Assembly: GCA_020073085.1 (NCBI GenBank)
Contig: JAIQFV010000002.1
Span: 257,586 to 321,585 of the forward strand
Direction of reading: 5' to 3'
DNA: 64,000 bases
Source of the DNA: Terriglobia bacterium
GTDB lineage: Bacteria > Acidobacteriota > Terriglobia > JAIQFV01
The notes beneath the pieces are model-generated. The model searched no databases. It saw only the letters and a program-made list of their open reading frames with translations, and was not told the DNA's origin. Every line of letters starts with the position of its first letter. Position 1 is the first letter of the stretch. This document shows, piece after piece, positions 9,070 to 18,055 of the stretch. A program made the translations under genes and the position numbers.

Positions 9070-9120
9070 CCTGAAACCCGCCCGGTCAAGATGTAAGACT
9101 ATCCAGCGCTTTGAGCGGAC

Positions 9121-9537
9121 ATGCAAAGAAATCCGGGAGACGAATCATCCATCATTCTGTTCGATGGAATCTGTAATTTCTGTAACGGTTCAGTCCGATT
9201 TATCATCAATCGGGACCCACAAAGGCATTTCAAATTTGCTCCATTACAGTCGTCTGCCGGTCAGTCCATGCTCGAGAGGCACAACCTTAGCCCGGGTTCT
9301 CTTGAAACTTTTATCTTGATCCAAGAGGGAAAGACTTACGGTCGCTCCACGGCGGCGCTGAGAATAGCAAGGCAGCTCAAAGGGTTCTGGCCTGCCTTGT
9401 ATGTATTGATTCTGGTTCCCCGAGCCCTCCGTGATTCCCTATACAACATTCTGGCAAGAAACAGGTACAAGCTGTTCGGGAGGCGAGAAACATGCATGAT
9501 TCCCTCCCCGGAGTTGAGGGATCGCTTTATGATCTGA
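9121..9537 (+). CDS. DCC (DUF393) family thiol-disulfide oxidoreductase-like protein
   Basis: A 138-residue protein. The signature ILFDGICNFCNGSVRFIIN contains the D-x-x-C-x-x-C motif that names the DCC family. FKFAPLQS and a C-terminal Arg/Tyr-rich segment (LYNILARNRYKLFGRRETC) follow, both typical. A thioredoxin-like fold and a redox role are predicted for the family. ATG at 9121 is used; no strong ribosome binding site is visible. It is probably transcribed with the SDR39U1 gene. Confidence 0.88.
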   Translation: MQRNPGDESSIILFDGICNFCNGSVRFIINRDPQRHFKFAPLQSSAGQSMLERHNLSPGSLETFILIQEGKTYGRSTAALRIARQLKGFWPALYVLILVPRALRDSLYNILARNRYKLFGRRETCMIPSPELRDRFMI

Positions 9538-9622
9538 GCGCCCCAGAATCGAGTTTCCATAGCTCCACGCATTGATTCCATGAGCGCATCAACGGCGTGT
9601 ATCACAACCCAGAATTTCTTTC

Positions 9623-10477
9623 ATGAGTTTCTTCTTCAATTCCGCCAATGAAATTCGACCGGAGTTCCGGGCGATATTGTTCTATGTGTTCGCCTTTCTG
9701 GTGCTGGTCGTTTCGCAGACGGTGGTGACGCTGGCCGGGGTGGGGGACGGTACAGTCTATCAAGCCCTCGTCTATCCGCTCGAAGCGATCGGGGTATTTG
9801 GCGTGAGCGTGATTGCCTTTCACGAGTTCGATCACCGGTCTTCGGCTCCTCTCGGATTTCGGAGCAGGAGAACGGGGATTCTTCTTTTGGAAGGCAGCGT
9901 GGGCGGCATCGTGGCTATTGCCGTGGTTTTCTTCGGAGTCTGGTTTCCGGTGCGAAAGGCGAGTGCGCTGGCCATCCGTCCCAATGCCGTCCTGCATCGC
10001 GAGTTTCTACTTTGGCTGTTTATTTTTTTCTTTGCTGCGGCTGTGGAAGAAATGGGATTTCGCGGATATCCCTTTGTGGCGCTCCGCGCGTCGTTGAGAA
10101 GATGGGGTGCTTCCATGATCCTGTCCCTTCTGTTTGTGGCGAGCCACCCCAATTTCTATCACTCCCCGGTGGCAATAGTTTCCACATTTTTAGGAGGTAT
10201 TGTTTTCACACAGCTTTTTGTTCTGGCGGAATGCCTTTGGCTCCCGATCGGTTTTCATTTTGGGTGGAACATTGGCCAGGCGCTGGTATTTCCCCTCCAC
10301 AGCCGAACCGCAACACTCGTGACCGTCTCAAACTTCGATCCGGCGGCGTTGGGTTTGACGGAAGGAGCAGAGCAATCGTGGTGTGCGGCGGTTGTGTTAC
10401 TGATGCTGGCAATAGCGACCGAGGTTCTGCTGCGAAGGAAAGTTCGGCTGAGCGAACAAGTCAGGGAGACTGTATGA
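9623..10477 (+). CDS. CPBP-family intramembrane metalloprotease (Abi/CAAX type)
   Basis: A 284-residue membrane protein with several hydrophobic segments (about residues 13-35, 45-65, 80-105, 125-150 and further). The family motifs are AAAVEEMGFRGYPFVAL (EExxxR), the later SHPNFYH with a metal-binding His, and HFGWNIGQAL with His and Asn. CPBP proteins include CAAX prenyl endopeptidases and bacteriocin self-immunity proteins; the local context does not reveal a substrate. Confidence 0.87.
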   Translation: MSFFFNSANEIRPEFRAILFYVFAFLVLVVSQTVVTLAGVGDGTVYQALVYPLEAIGVFGVSVIAFHEFDHRSSAPLGFRSRRTGILLLEGSVGGIVAIAVVFFGVWFPVRKASALAIRPNAVLHREFLLWLFIFFFAAAVEEMGFRGYPFVALRASLRRWGASMILSLLFVASHPNFYHSPVAIVSTFLGGIVFTQLFVLAECLWLPIGFHFGWNIGQALVFPLHSRTATLVTVSNFDPAALGLTEGAEQSWCAAVVLLMLAIATEVLLRRKVRLSEQVRETV

Positions 10478-10591
10478 TCATTCATCTTCCCCAGGATTGA
10501 GCCCCATCAATATTCAATGCATCACTCAGCTTCGTGCGGTGGCGCCGGGATCAATCTGAGAATTTTCATTCAACGGCAATCCGAATCCAGC

Positions 10592-10597
10592 TATAAT
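10592..10597 (+). promoter_or_regulatory. Candidate -10 element upstream of the S9 peptidase
   Basis: A perfect TATAAT lies about 118 nt before the start codon. Seventeen nt further upstream is TTCAAC, a weak -35 match. The low GC of this spot in an otherwise GC-rich area supports a promoter. Confidence 0.35.
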
Positions 10598-10714
10598 TCT
10601 TGTTTTGCTTTCTCAAAATCCTGAATCCAATCCGTGATTTCCGTAAGGATCTCATATGAAGATCTCTTGTTGTTCTCCCCGATCTTATCGCGTCCAACCC
10701 CCGGAGGCTTCTTT

Positions 10715-12775
10715 ATGAACCGAAAATGGGTCGTATTTTTTTTCCTGTGTCTCCTGTACATCGTTGTGGCAGCTCCAATCGCCGCGGCGCCGCGCGCTTT
10801 CACCCTTGATGATGTCTACAAAATCAAACCGGTGCGCGAGCCGCAAATTTCCCCCGATGGAAAGTGGGTGGCGTATGTGGTCAGTGTCCCGAGCCTTGAG
10901 AAGAATCGTGCCAACGCTGATATCTGGCTGGTTCCGAGCGGAGGCGGCGAGGCCCGACAACTGACGACTTCCGATAAACGGGATGATACCCCGCGATGGT
11001 CGCCCGACGGCAAGCAACTCGCCTTCATCTCAACGCGGGGCGGAGACCCCCAGATCTATCTCCTGGATATCGCCGGGGGAGAGGCGCGCCCTCTGACTTC
11101 CATTCACGGGGGCGCTGACGGCGAGGTCTGGTCTCCGGATGGAAAGTGGCTGGCCTTTTCCGCGTCCATCTATCCCGAGTGTTACTCGACCGATTATAAG
11201 AAGCTGGATGACTGCAACAAAAAGAAGGATGAAGAACACGAGAAGAATCCGGTGAAGGCACGCGTGATCACGCGCCTGCTCTACCGGCACTGGAATGCTT
11301 ACACCGACGACAAGCGCTCGCACCTCTTCATCGTGCCCGCCGTCGGCGGAGACCCCATCGATATGACACCGGGAGATTACGAGACGCCGACCTTCGCCGT
11401 CGGAGGCGGCGGCGATTATGCGTTCTCACCCGATTCCAGGGAGCTGGCGTATGTGTCCAACCATGAAAAGAACGAGGAGTCTTCGACCAACTCCGATATC
11501 TTTGTCGTTCCCATCGGCGGAGATCCCTCCAAAGAGGCAGTGAAGATTTCGACCAGCCCGGGGGCCGATACCAGCCCGGTGTACTCCCCTGACGGACGTT
11601 ACATGGCCTGGAAGACCCAGGCGCGCAACGGGTATGAAAGCGATCTGATTCGCCTCGCTCTGTACAACCGCCAGACGAAAGCCATCAAAATCATCTCCGA
11701 CCAGTGGGATGACTGGATTGAACAAGTCCTGTGGGCGCCCGATTCGAAATCGGTGTTCTTCACGACTGACTATCACGGCAATGTGCCGCTGATGAGCGTT
11801 TCGGTCAATGGCGGACCGGTGAAGACGGTGCTGAGCGAAACCGGCTGGCACGAGGGGGTCGACGTCTCGTCCGATGGAAAATGCGTGGTCATGGCCTGGC
11901 GGGACGTGGCTCACCCCGCCGAAATCTTTCGTGCGGATGCCGATGGAAAGAACTTTCACCCCCTGACCCATGTCAACGATGCGCTGCTTGTGGAATGGGG
12001 TCTTAACAATGCTGAGGAGCATTGGGTGACCTCCAAAGATGGCGCGAAGATCCAGCTCTTCATCGTCAAGCCGTTCCAGTTTGAGGCGACCAAGACCTAT
12101 CCCACGGTGCTCATCATCCATGGAGGCCCGCAGCAGATGTTTGGCAATGCCTTCCGCGCGGAGTACCAGATTTATGCTCAAGCCGGGTTCGTCGCGGCTT
12201 TCTCCAATCCGCGGGGTTCGCCGGGCTATGGCCAGAAGTTTGTCGAAGAGATCTCCGGCGATTACAGCGGGAAAGTGTATGACGACCTCATGAAAGTCGC
12301 CGATTACCTGGAGACGCTCCCTTACGTGGACAAGTCCCGGATCGGCGCGACCGGGGGCAGCTTCGGCGGGTTTATGGTGAATTGGATTGAGGGTCACACC
12401 GACCGGTTCAAAGCCCTCATCTCCCATGCCGGCCCTTCCGATCAGATTTCTTTCTTCGGGACCACCGAAGAGCTATGGTTCCCGACCTGGGATCTTAAAG
12501 GCACGCCATGGACGAACTGGGACCATTACGTGCAAATGTCGCCAGTGAAATATGCGCCCAATTTCAAGACCCCGCTCCTCATCACCCACGGGGAGATGGA
12601 CTACCGCGTCTTGATCGGGCAGGGAGAGGAGATGTTCACCGCCCTTCAGAAGATGGGAGTGGAATCCAAATTCATCCGGATTCCCGACGAAGGGCACTGG
12701 ATCCTCAAGCCCCAGAACTCAAAGTTCTGGTACGAACAGCAGTTGGACTGGATGAAACAACACCTGATGAAATAG
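10715..12775 (+). CDS. Exported S9-family prolyl oligopeptidase-type peptidase
   Basis: A 686-residue protein when started at 10715, with GGAGG 7 nt upstream and a signal peptide (MNRKWVVFFFLCLLYIVVAA, cut near APIAAAP). The N-terminal half is a beta-propeller with WD40-like PD40 repeats, seen as repeated ISPDGKWVAYV / WSPDGKQLAF / YSPDGRYMAW phrases. The C-terminal alpha/beta hydrolase domain has the oxyanion motif LIIHGGP, the nucleophile Ser549 in GGSFGGFMVN, and the catalytic His in IPDEGHW. Length and layout fit dipeptidyl-peptidase 5-like enzymes. It probably degrades peptides in the periplasm. The amidohydrolase gene starts 22 nt downstream. Confidence 0.93.
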   Translation: MNRKWVVFFFLCLLYIVVAAPIAAAPRAFTLDDVYKIKPVREPQISPDGKWVAYVVSVPSLEKNRANADIWLVPSGGGEARQLTTSDKRDDTPRWSPDGKQLAFISTRGGDPQIYLLDIAGGEARPLTSIHGGADGEVWSPDGKWLAFSASIYPECYSTDYKKLDDCNKKKDEEHEKNPVKARVITRLLYRHWNAYTDDKRSHLFIVPAVGGDPIDMTPGDYETPTFAVGGGGDYAFSPDSRELAYVSNHEKNEESSTNSDIFVVPIGGDPSKEAVKISTSPGADTSPVYSPDGRYMAWKTQARNGYESDLIRLALYNRQTKAIKIISDQWDDWIEQVLWAPDSKSVFFTTDYHGNVPLMSVSVNGGPVKTVLSETGWHEGVDVSSDGKCVVMAWRDVAHPAEIFRADADGKNFHPLTHVNDALLVEWGLNNAEEHWVTSKDGAKIQLFIVKPFQFEATKTYPTVLIIHGGPQQMFGNAFRAEYQIYAQAGFVAAFSNPRGSPGYGQKFVEEISGDYSGKVYDDLMKVADYLETLPYVDKSRIGATGGSFGGFMVNWIEGHTDRFKALISHAGPSDQISFFGTTEELWFPTWDLKGTPWTNWDHYVQMSPVKYAPNFKTPLLITHGEMDYRVLIGQGEEMFTALQKMGVESKFIRIPDEGHWILKPQNSKFWYEQQLDWMKQHLMK

Positions 12776-12797
12776 GAGTCCGCAAGGGACATTCCAG

Positions 12798-14483
12798 ATG
12801 CAAAGACAATTCTTCGCCGTTGCCATTGCTGTTGTGCTTTTCTTCTGTTCCGCCTGTTCACGCAAGCCGGATTACGACGTGTTGATCGTGAATGGGACGG
12901 TCGTGGATGGAAGCGGATCCCCGGGCGTCCGTGCCGACGTTGCAATCCAGGGTGACCGCATCGTCAAGGTGGGTGACCTGAAGAATTCCCACGCCCACAA
13001 AACCATCGACGCGACCGGCCTCGTCGTGGCGCCCGGGTTCATCGACATGCTGGGGCAATCCGAGTTGATCGGCCTGGTAGACCCGCGGGTGCCTTCAAAG
13101 ATCCATCAGGGCATCACGACGGAGATCACGGGCGAAGGGGAATCGATTGCCCCGTTAAATGATGCCCTGATCAAAATCATGCAGCCCCTCCTGGAACATT
13201 ACAAACTCACGGTCGATTGGCGGACGCTGGAGGAGTATTTCGCGCGTTTCAAAAAACAAGGGATGGCGATCAATCTGGGTTCATTTATTGGTGCGACCCA
13301 GGTGCGCGAGTATGTGCTCGACTCGGAAAACCGTGCCCCCACGAAAGAGGAGCTGGAAGAGATGAAATCCCAGGTCGCTGTAGGGATGCAGCGGGGAGCG
13401 CTGGGGGTTTCAACTTCGCTCATTTATTCCCCGGCAATCTATGCGAAGACCGACGAACTGGTCGCGCTCGCTCAAGTGGCGGCCCGGTATGGCGGGATCT
13501 ATGCTTCGCACATTCGCAATGAAGGCGACCATATCTTCGAGGCGCTGGATGAAGCATTCCAGATCGGCCGGGAGGCAGGAATCAGAGTGGAGATTTGGCA
13601 CCTCAAGGTGGCAGGCCGGGACATGTGGGGAAAGATGCCGGAGGTCTTGCAGAAGATCGAGAGTGCGCGTGCCCAGGGCGTTGATGTCGGGGCCGACCAG
13701 TACCCCTACATTGCGGCGGCAACCAGCCTGGCGGCCTGCATGCCCCCCTGGGCCCATGAAGGGGGCAACGAGAAACTGATCGAGCGGTTGAAAGACAAAA
13801 AGCTTCGGGCCCGCATCAAGAAGGAGCTTCCGCTTCGCAGTGACAAGTGGGAAAGTGAATGGTTCGACGTGGGCGGGGCCCCGGGAATACTCATCTCGTC
13901 GGTCTTGAATCCCAAGTTGAAGGGGTATGAAGGCAAGCGGCTCGATGAAATCGCCAAAATCCGGGGTGATTCGGATCCCATGGACACGCTCATGAACTTC
14001 ATCATTGAAGACAACGCGCAAACCGGCGCCATCTACTTCTCGATGAGTGAAGAGGACGTCCGAGCCGCATTGAAGATTCCTTGGGTCGCCGTGGATTGCG
14101 ATTATGGCGCCTCTAATCCCACCGGCGTTCTGGCTGACGAAAAACCCCATCCACGTGCGTACGGAACGTTCCCCCGGATCCTTGGGAAATACGTGCGCGA
14201 AGAAAAAGTCCTGCCGCTCGAAGTAGCCATCGAGAAAATGACCTCCGTCGCCGCGCGACGCGTGGGGCTGAGGGACCGCGGTTTGATCAAGGAAGGCAAC
14301 TTCGCCGACCTCACCCTGTTTGATCCCGGGCGCGTGTCGGACAGGGCGACCTTTGAGAATCCCCATCAGTTCCCGGTCGGCATCGAATATGTCCTGGTGA
14401 ACGGGCGGCTGGAATTGGAACATGGAGAACAAAATGCCACGCTGGCGGGCCAGCCCCTGCGGGGACCGGGTTACAAGCCATAA
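12798..14483 (+). CDS. Lipoprotein amidohydrolase (N-acyl-D-amino-acid deacylase-like)
   Basis: A 561-residue protein of the D-aminoacylase branch of metal-dependent amidohydrolases. The N-terminus (hydrophobic to CSACS, with Cys20 as the likely lipidation site) suggests a lipoprotein. The core starts DVLIVNGTVVDGSGSPGVRADVAI and VAPGFIDM. In most relatives the GFID motif is followed by xHxH metal ligands; here it reads GFIDMLGQSEL, so both histidines are missing. Other motifs remain: YASHIRNEG and EIWHLKVAG (likely metal ligands) and DCDYGASNPTG near the usual catalytic Asp. It may act with fewer or different metals. It follows the S9 peptidase closely and is probably co-transcribed. Confidence 0.85.
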   Translation: MQRQFFAVAIAVVLFFCSACSRKPDYDVLIVNGTVVDGSGSPGVRADVAIQGDRIVKVGDLKNSHAHKTIDATGLVVAPGFIDMLGQSELIGLVDPRVPSKIHQGITTEITGEGESIAPLNDALIKIMQPLLEHYKLTVDWRTLEEYFARFKKQGMAINLGSFIGATQVREYVLDSENRAPTKEELEEMKSQVAVGMQRGALGVSTSLIYSPAIYAKTDELVALAQVAARYGGIYASHIRNEGDHIFEALDEAFQIGREAGIRVEIWHLKVAGRDMWGKMPEVLQKIESARAQGVDVGADQYPYIAAATSLAACMPPWAHEGGNEKLIERLKDKKLRARIKKELPLRSDKWESEWFDVGGAPGILISSVLNPKLKGYEGKRLDEIAKIRGDSDPMDTLMNFIIEDNAQTGAIYFSMSEEDVRAALKIPWVAVDCDYGASNPTGVLADEKPHPRAYGTFPRILGKYVREEKVLPLEVAIEKMTSVAARRVGLRDRGLIKEGNFADLTLFDPGRVSDRATFENPHQFPVGIEYVLVNGRLELEHGEQNATLAGQPLRGPGYKP

Positions 14484-14616
14484 ATTCATGTGGCCCCAGG
14501 GCAGAACCCGGTGGGTTGAAGGATGGGACCCTGCGGGGCGGTCCTTTGAGAACCGCACAAAGATGCACTTTCCCGCCCCCGTGGACGGGACACCTTGTTT
14601 TTCGAAAGGAATCTTA

Positions 14617-15129
14617 ATGACACTCCAGGAAATCAAGCTTCTTTTCGCTTACAACGCCTGGGCGAGCGACCGGATCTTTGAAGCCCTCGCTCCCCTGCCG
14701 GTGGAGGATTATTTCAAGGACCTGAAGGGCAGCCACGGCGGCATCCATGGAACCCTGACGCATTTGGTGGGGGCTGAAAAGATCTGGCTGTCTCGATGGG
14801 CGGGCAGTCCGGATGCGACTATGTTGAAGGCCGAGGAATTCACAACACTGGCCGACCTCCACGCCGCCTGGGAGAAGGTGGGCCGGGAGACAGCGGTTCT
14901 TGTGGCAAAGATGAACGACAAGAAATTGCAGGAGACCCTGAGCATCACCACCAGCAAGGGAATCCAATACACCCAGACCTACCAGCAGATGTTTCAGCAT
15001 CTGGTGAACCATTCCACTTATCATCGGGGCCAGATTGCCGCGATGATGCGGCAGGTGGGGGCGACGCCGACGGCAACGGATCTCATCGCCTTTTATCGTC
15101 AAGTGGGCGGGGCCGTGGCGGGGCGATAG
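14617..15129 (+). CDS. DinB-family protein
   Basis: A 170-residue four-helix-bundle protein. The start at 14617 has AAGGA 6 nt upstream; the open frame before it overlaps the amidohydrolase end and is not coding. The three His metal ligands are visible: one in GTLTHLVGAEKIWL, and two in FQHLVNHSTYHRGQI. The N-terminal LFAYNAWASDRIFEAL is also typical. Members of the DinB/YfiT group include thiol-dependent transferases; many are of unknown function. Confidence 0.9.
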   Translation: MTLQEIKLLFAYNAWASDRIFEALAPLPVEDYFKDLKGSHGGIHGTLTHLVGAEKIWLSRWAGSPDATMLKAEEFTTLADLHAAWEKVGRETAVLVAKMNDKKLQETLSITTSKGIQYTQTYQQMFQHLVNHSTYHRGQIAAMMRQVGATPTATDLIAFYRQVGGAVAGR

Positions 15130-15219
15130 ATCCTGGGCAGCGCGTCCCGCCGTGAGGCCATCCCAGGGGGTAGATCGTGCGGTCCGTTTTCAGATGGTCC
15201 ACCCCGCAGATCGCGCCGC

Positions 15220-15368
15220 ATGAAATCCAATAAGGTCTATGATCGGTACTCCCGACTCGTCTATAACCTGGCGCGCAAGATATTGCGTGACGACTCAGAG
15301 GCCGACGAAGTGCTCCAGGACGTGTTCTGGCAGTTTAGGAAGAGCGTTTCTCAAATTGATTTGGAAAA
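15220..15368 (+). pseudogene. Remnant of an ECF sigma-70 factor (region 2 only)
   Basis: The frame from ATG 15220 reads KVYDRYSRLVYNLARKILRD and then SEADEVLQDVFWQFRKS. This is unmistakably ECF sigma region 2, where core RNA polymerase and the -10 element are bound. Everything after about SVSQID lies out of frame within the next gene: the open frame runs to 15681 but there only mirrors the anti-sigma gene. Region 4 is absent and the usual 20-odd residues before YDRYS are absent too. An internal deletion that joined region 2 to the anti-sigma start is the simplest explanation. An assembly collapse is possible. Confidence 0.75.
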
Positions 15369-16130
15369 ATGGACTGCAAAGAGAGCAAAGAGGTCATGGG
15401 GTTGTACGTGGTCGGCGCGTTGGCCCTCGAAGAGGCCCGGGAGCTCGAAGCGCATCTCAAGCAATGCCCCGCGTGCAAGGTCGAACGGGCGGCCGATGAC
15501 CAGGCTTATGCCTTGCTGCCATTGGCCCTGGACGGTCCAGCCCCTCCCGACTCCGCACGCCGTTCTCTTCTCGAGCGATTGGAGAAGGAGGAATCGACTC
15601 GCCAGGGTGCAGTCCACGGCCTGGATTTCTTTTTCCGCCCGGCGTTTGCCTGTGCCCTCCTTGCGTTTGCGGTGCTGGTGATCGCTTGGGTCGGATTTCA
15701 GGAGCACCAAAGATACTCCCGTCAAATAGCGGCAGCCCGCGCTGAAATCGGAACATTGAAATCCCAAATAGAACTCTCGCAAGCACAGCTGGCCCTGATT
15801 CAATCCCCGGATACTACAGTGCTCGCCCTGACAGGGCAAGCGGTTCGTCCGGAGGCGGTTGGAAAGGTGTTTTGGAACAAATCGAAGAAGATCTGGCTGG
15901 TGTATACCTTTCAATTGCCGTCTCCCCCGTCGGGCAAGGCCTACGAGCTCTGGTTTCTCACCAAAAAGAGTCCTGTCCAGGCGGGAATGCTTTTCTCCGA
16001 CTCCCAGGGATACGGCTTTATGCAGATTTCCATTCCTGAAGGGGTCGAGCCCGTCAGTGCTGCAGTTTCCCTCGAGCCGGAACAGGGGGTCTCCTCTCCC
16101 ACTGGCGCCATCTACCTCGCGGGCGCTTGA
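15369..16130 (+). CDS. Anti-sigma factor, RskA type
   Basis: A 253-residue membrane protein. The cytoplasmic N-terminus MDCKESKEVMGLYVVGALAL leads to the zinc anti-sigma motif HLKQCPAC (Hx3Cx2C). A single membrane span lies at about residues 94-112 (FACALLAFAVLVIAWVGF), followed by a coiled segment and an extracytoplasmic domain (GKVFWNKSKKIWLVYTFQLP, GKAYELWFLTKK) typical of anti-sigma-K domains. It would normally hold its cognate ECF sigma at the membrane until proteolysis. Here the adjacent sigma gene is a fragment, so its partner is either lost or elsewhere. Confidence 0.88.
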   Translation: MDCKESKEVMGLYVVGALALEEARELEAHLKQCPACKVERAADDQAYALLPLALDGPAPPDSARRSLLERLEKEESTRQGAVHGLDFFFRPAFACALLAFAVLVIAWVGFQEHQRYSRQIAAARAEIGTLKSQIELSQAQLALIQSPDTTVLALTGQAVRPEAVGKVFWNKSKKIWLVYTFQLPSPPSGKAYELWFLTKKSPVQAGMLFSDSQGYGFMQISIPEGVEPVSAAVSLEPEQGVSSPTGAIYLAGA

Positions 16131-16518
16131 TCAGGGAGACTCCACCCGGCTAATTATCCCCTTGAACCCAGGCATTTCAAACGCAGGACGATGGAGATCA
16201 CGATTTGTTCTCAATGGTAAGTTGCTCAAACAATTGACCCTTCGCTGGAAGGCCGAAACAGGCTGATTCATGCCTGGAGTTTTTACTTGAGAATTCTTCC
16301 GAAGTGGATTAAAACAATTCTACCTGCGAAGGGTGGTCTTGCGATTCAAGGGTAGCGTTGATTCCGCACGACCTCGAGGAGGCAACCTTTGAAATCGCTA
16401 CGAATTTCCCCGTGATGAGTCCCCCTCCAGCTCGACATTCCAAGCGATGACTCTTCGATTCAATGCCGGAGCCTGAAGCAATTTCAGCATGGGCTATTTT
16501 TCAGACCAAGGAGAAAGC
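16131..16518. other. Intergenic gap with a weak terminator
   Basis: No gene is supported here. The only structure I see is CAGGC (16259-16263) pairing with GCCTG (16272-16276) followed by five T's up to 16284, a weak intrinsic terminator for the anti-sigma gene. Confidence 0.35.
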
Positions 16519-17946
16519 ATGAGTTTCAAAAGATGGAAGATCGTTATTTTTGTTGTTAGCATGGTTGTTCTGCTTCTTTCGGCAACTGCCCGCAATCATG
16601 CGCAACAGACGGATTTCTTTATACCTCAAGTCGTGGACGGGGGCGGATTTCGCACGCTGTTCACGGTGACCAACCTCTCCGCCTCGACCGGGGCCCCGTT
16701 TACGATTCAAGCGACACTTGATCCCGCTTTCGGTGGCGGCCCGGCGGCGATCCTGAGCATTCCAGGCCAGACGGGCGGGCAGGCAAGTGGCACCCTGACC
16801 GTCTCGCCGGGCGGACAAATCACACTTTCCACGGTGGGAGCGGCCGGCGGTGTGAAGGTGGGTTGGGCGAAGATCAGTTCTTCTTCATCGGTGGGGGTCT
16901 CTGCCGTATTTCTGGTGGTGGATGGGAATGGCAATGTGACAAGTGCGGCAGGAATTTTGCCACAGCCGTCCCAGTCGACATTTACCGTCATCGGGATGAT
17001 CAAATCCAGTGCAAAGACCGGCGTGGCGGTGTTGAATCCGTCGAACGTCGATGCCCATGCCACATTCAAATTGCTTGACACCAATGGAGCTCAAGTCTCC
17101 ACTGATAAGACAATAACGATTCCCGGCCTGACCAAGATCGCACAGTTCTTCGATGAGGGATCACTTTTTGTCGGCGTCACGAATTTTGACGGCTCTGTGG
17201 CCATTTCAAGTGACGCCCCATTGCAAGTGTTGAGCCTGCGGCTGGATTTTCCCAGTGGAAACGTTGCCACCCTCCCGAACCTTCCCGGACGCACGGGGGC
17301 TCCACTACAACATGCGGATGCGACCTTCAGCTGGATTGATGCCACGCCGGCGGGGGGTGGAGGCCGGATCCCCCTGGGAACCACTCCGAATAGCACAGAC
17401 GTGAATGGGAAGACCACAACAATTGCCTTCCCTTTCTCCATCACGATGTATGGGAAGACTTACGGCAATACCCCGTTCGATCAGATGACGATTGCTGAAG
17501 ATGGTTGGGTGAGCATGGGATCTGGCTTTGCCGCCACACCGACGGCCTTGCCCAGTGCGACTCTTCCTCCAGCCCTGGTGGCCCCGTTCTTTGCCGACTT
17601 CCATTACGACAGCACGAACGCCAACGTGGGCGTGTTCAGTCGAGTCGATGGCACGCAGCCAAACCGCCGCTTTGCCATTGAGTGGGTCGACGTCAGTTTC
17701 GTCAATTCGTCCCTGGGAACCACGGCCCGTTTCGAAGTGGTTTTCTTCGAAGGGACCAGTGACATCAAGTTCCAATACCAGGTTGTCGGGAACAACCCGG
17801 GTGGCGCTGGCATTGTAGTCGGAATCCAGGATGACACGCGGACCCAGGCCGTCTCCGTGGACCGTTCCAGCAACCCTCCCGGGGCGAACAAGGCGAAGAC
17901 ATTTCAGTACTTCGGAGGTTCCAGCTACACCCTGGTTCAGAACTAG
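16519..17946 (+). CDS. Exported beta-rich protein with a repeat module also found at 60980
   Basis: A 475-residue secreted protein. The start at 16519 has AGGAGA 4-5 nt upstream and gives a signal peptide ending near ARNHAQQ. The first half has IPQVVDGGGFRTLFTVTNLS and then GVAVLNPSNVDAHATFKLLD through ATLPNLPG. These phrases recur in the 804-residue protein at the right end of the window (GGGGFQTVIVLMNTTN; GVALANPSSTQTADVSFKL). The C-terminal half (TFSWIDATPAG to the end) looks like another beta-sandwich with TIAEDGWVSMGS, similar in style to nidogen-like segments. I do not recognise a named function; an extracellular surface role is likely. Confidence 0.7.
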   Translation: MSFKRWKIVIFVVSMVVLLLSATARNHAQQTDFFIPQVVDGGGFRTLFTVTNLSASTGAPFTIQATLDPAFGGGPAAILSIPGQTGGQASGTLTVSPGGQITLSTVGAAGGVKVGWAKISSSSSVGVSAVFLVVDGNGNVTSAAGILPQPSQSTFTVIGMIKSSAKTGVAVLNPSNVDAHATFKLLDTNGAQVSTDKTITIPGLTKIAQFFDEGSLFVGVTNFDGSVAISSDAPLQVLSLRLDFPSGNVATLPNLPGRTGAPLQHADATFSWIDATPAGGGGRIPLGTTPNSTDVNGKTTTIAFPFSITMYGKTYGNTPFDQMTIAEDGWVSMGSGFAATPTALPSATLPPALVAPFFADFHYDSTNANVGVFSRVDGTQPNRRFAIEWVDVSFVNSSLGTTARFEVVFFEGTSDIKFQYQVVGNNPGGAGIVVGIQDDTRTQAVSVDRSSNPPGANKAKTFQYFGGSSYTLVQN

Positions 17947-17989
17947 CGGCGGGCTCGCCCCGTTGGAGTTGTGGAAGAAACACTTTATC

Positions 17990-18029
17990 GCGGCCGTAGG
18001 AAGCCCTTTCAGCGGGTTTCTGCGGCCGC
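17990..18029. terminator. Long hairpin between convergent genes
   Basis: GCGGCCG (17990-17996) pairs with CGGCCGC (18023-18029), and an inner GAAGCCC/GGGTTTC stem with one G-U pair lies inside. It sits between the stop of the exported protein (17946) and the stop of mutY (18056), a natural place for a two-way terminator. No clear T-run follows. Confidence 0.4.
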
Positions 18030-18055
18030 ATTCCTTTGTGTGCCTGCATCCTGGT

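Noticed and set aside
11426-12427. 333-codon open frame opposite the S9 peptidase
   Set aside because: Antisense shadow of a clear peptidase domain with all catalytic motifs on the plus strand.
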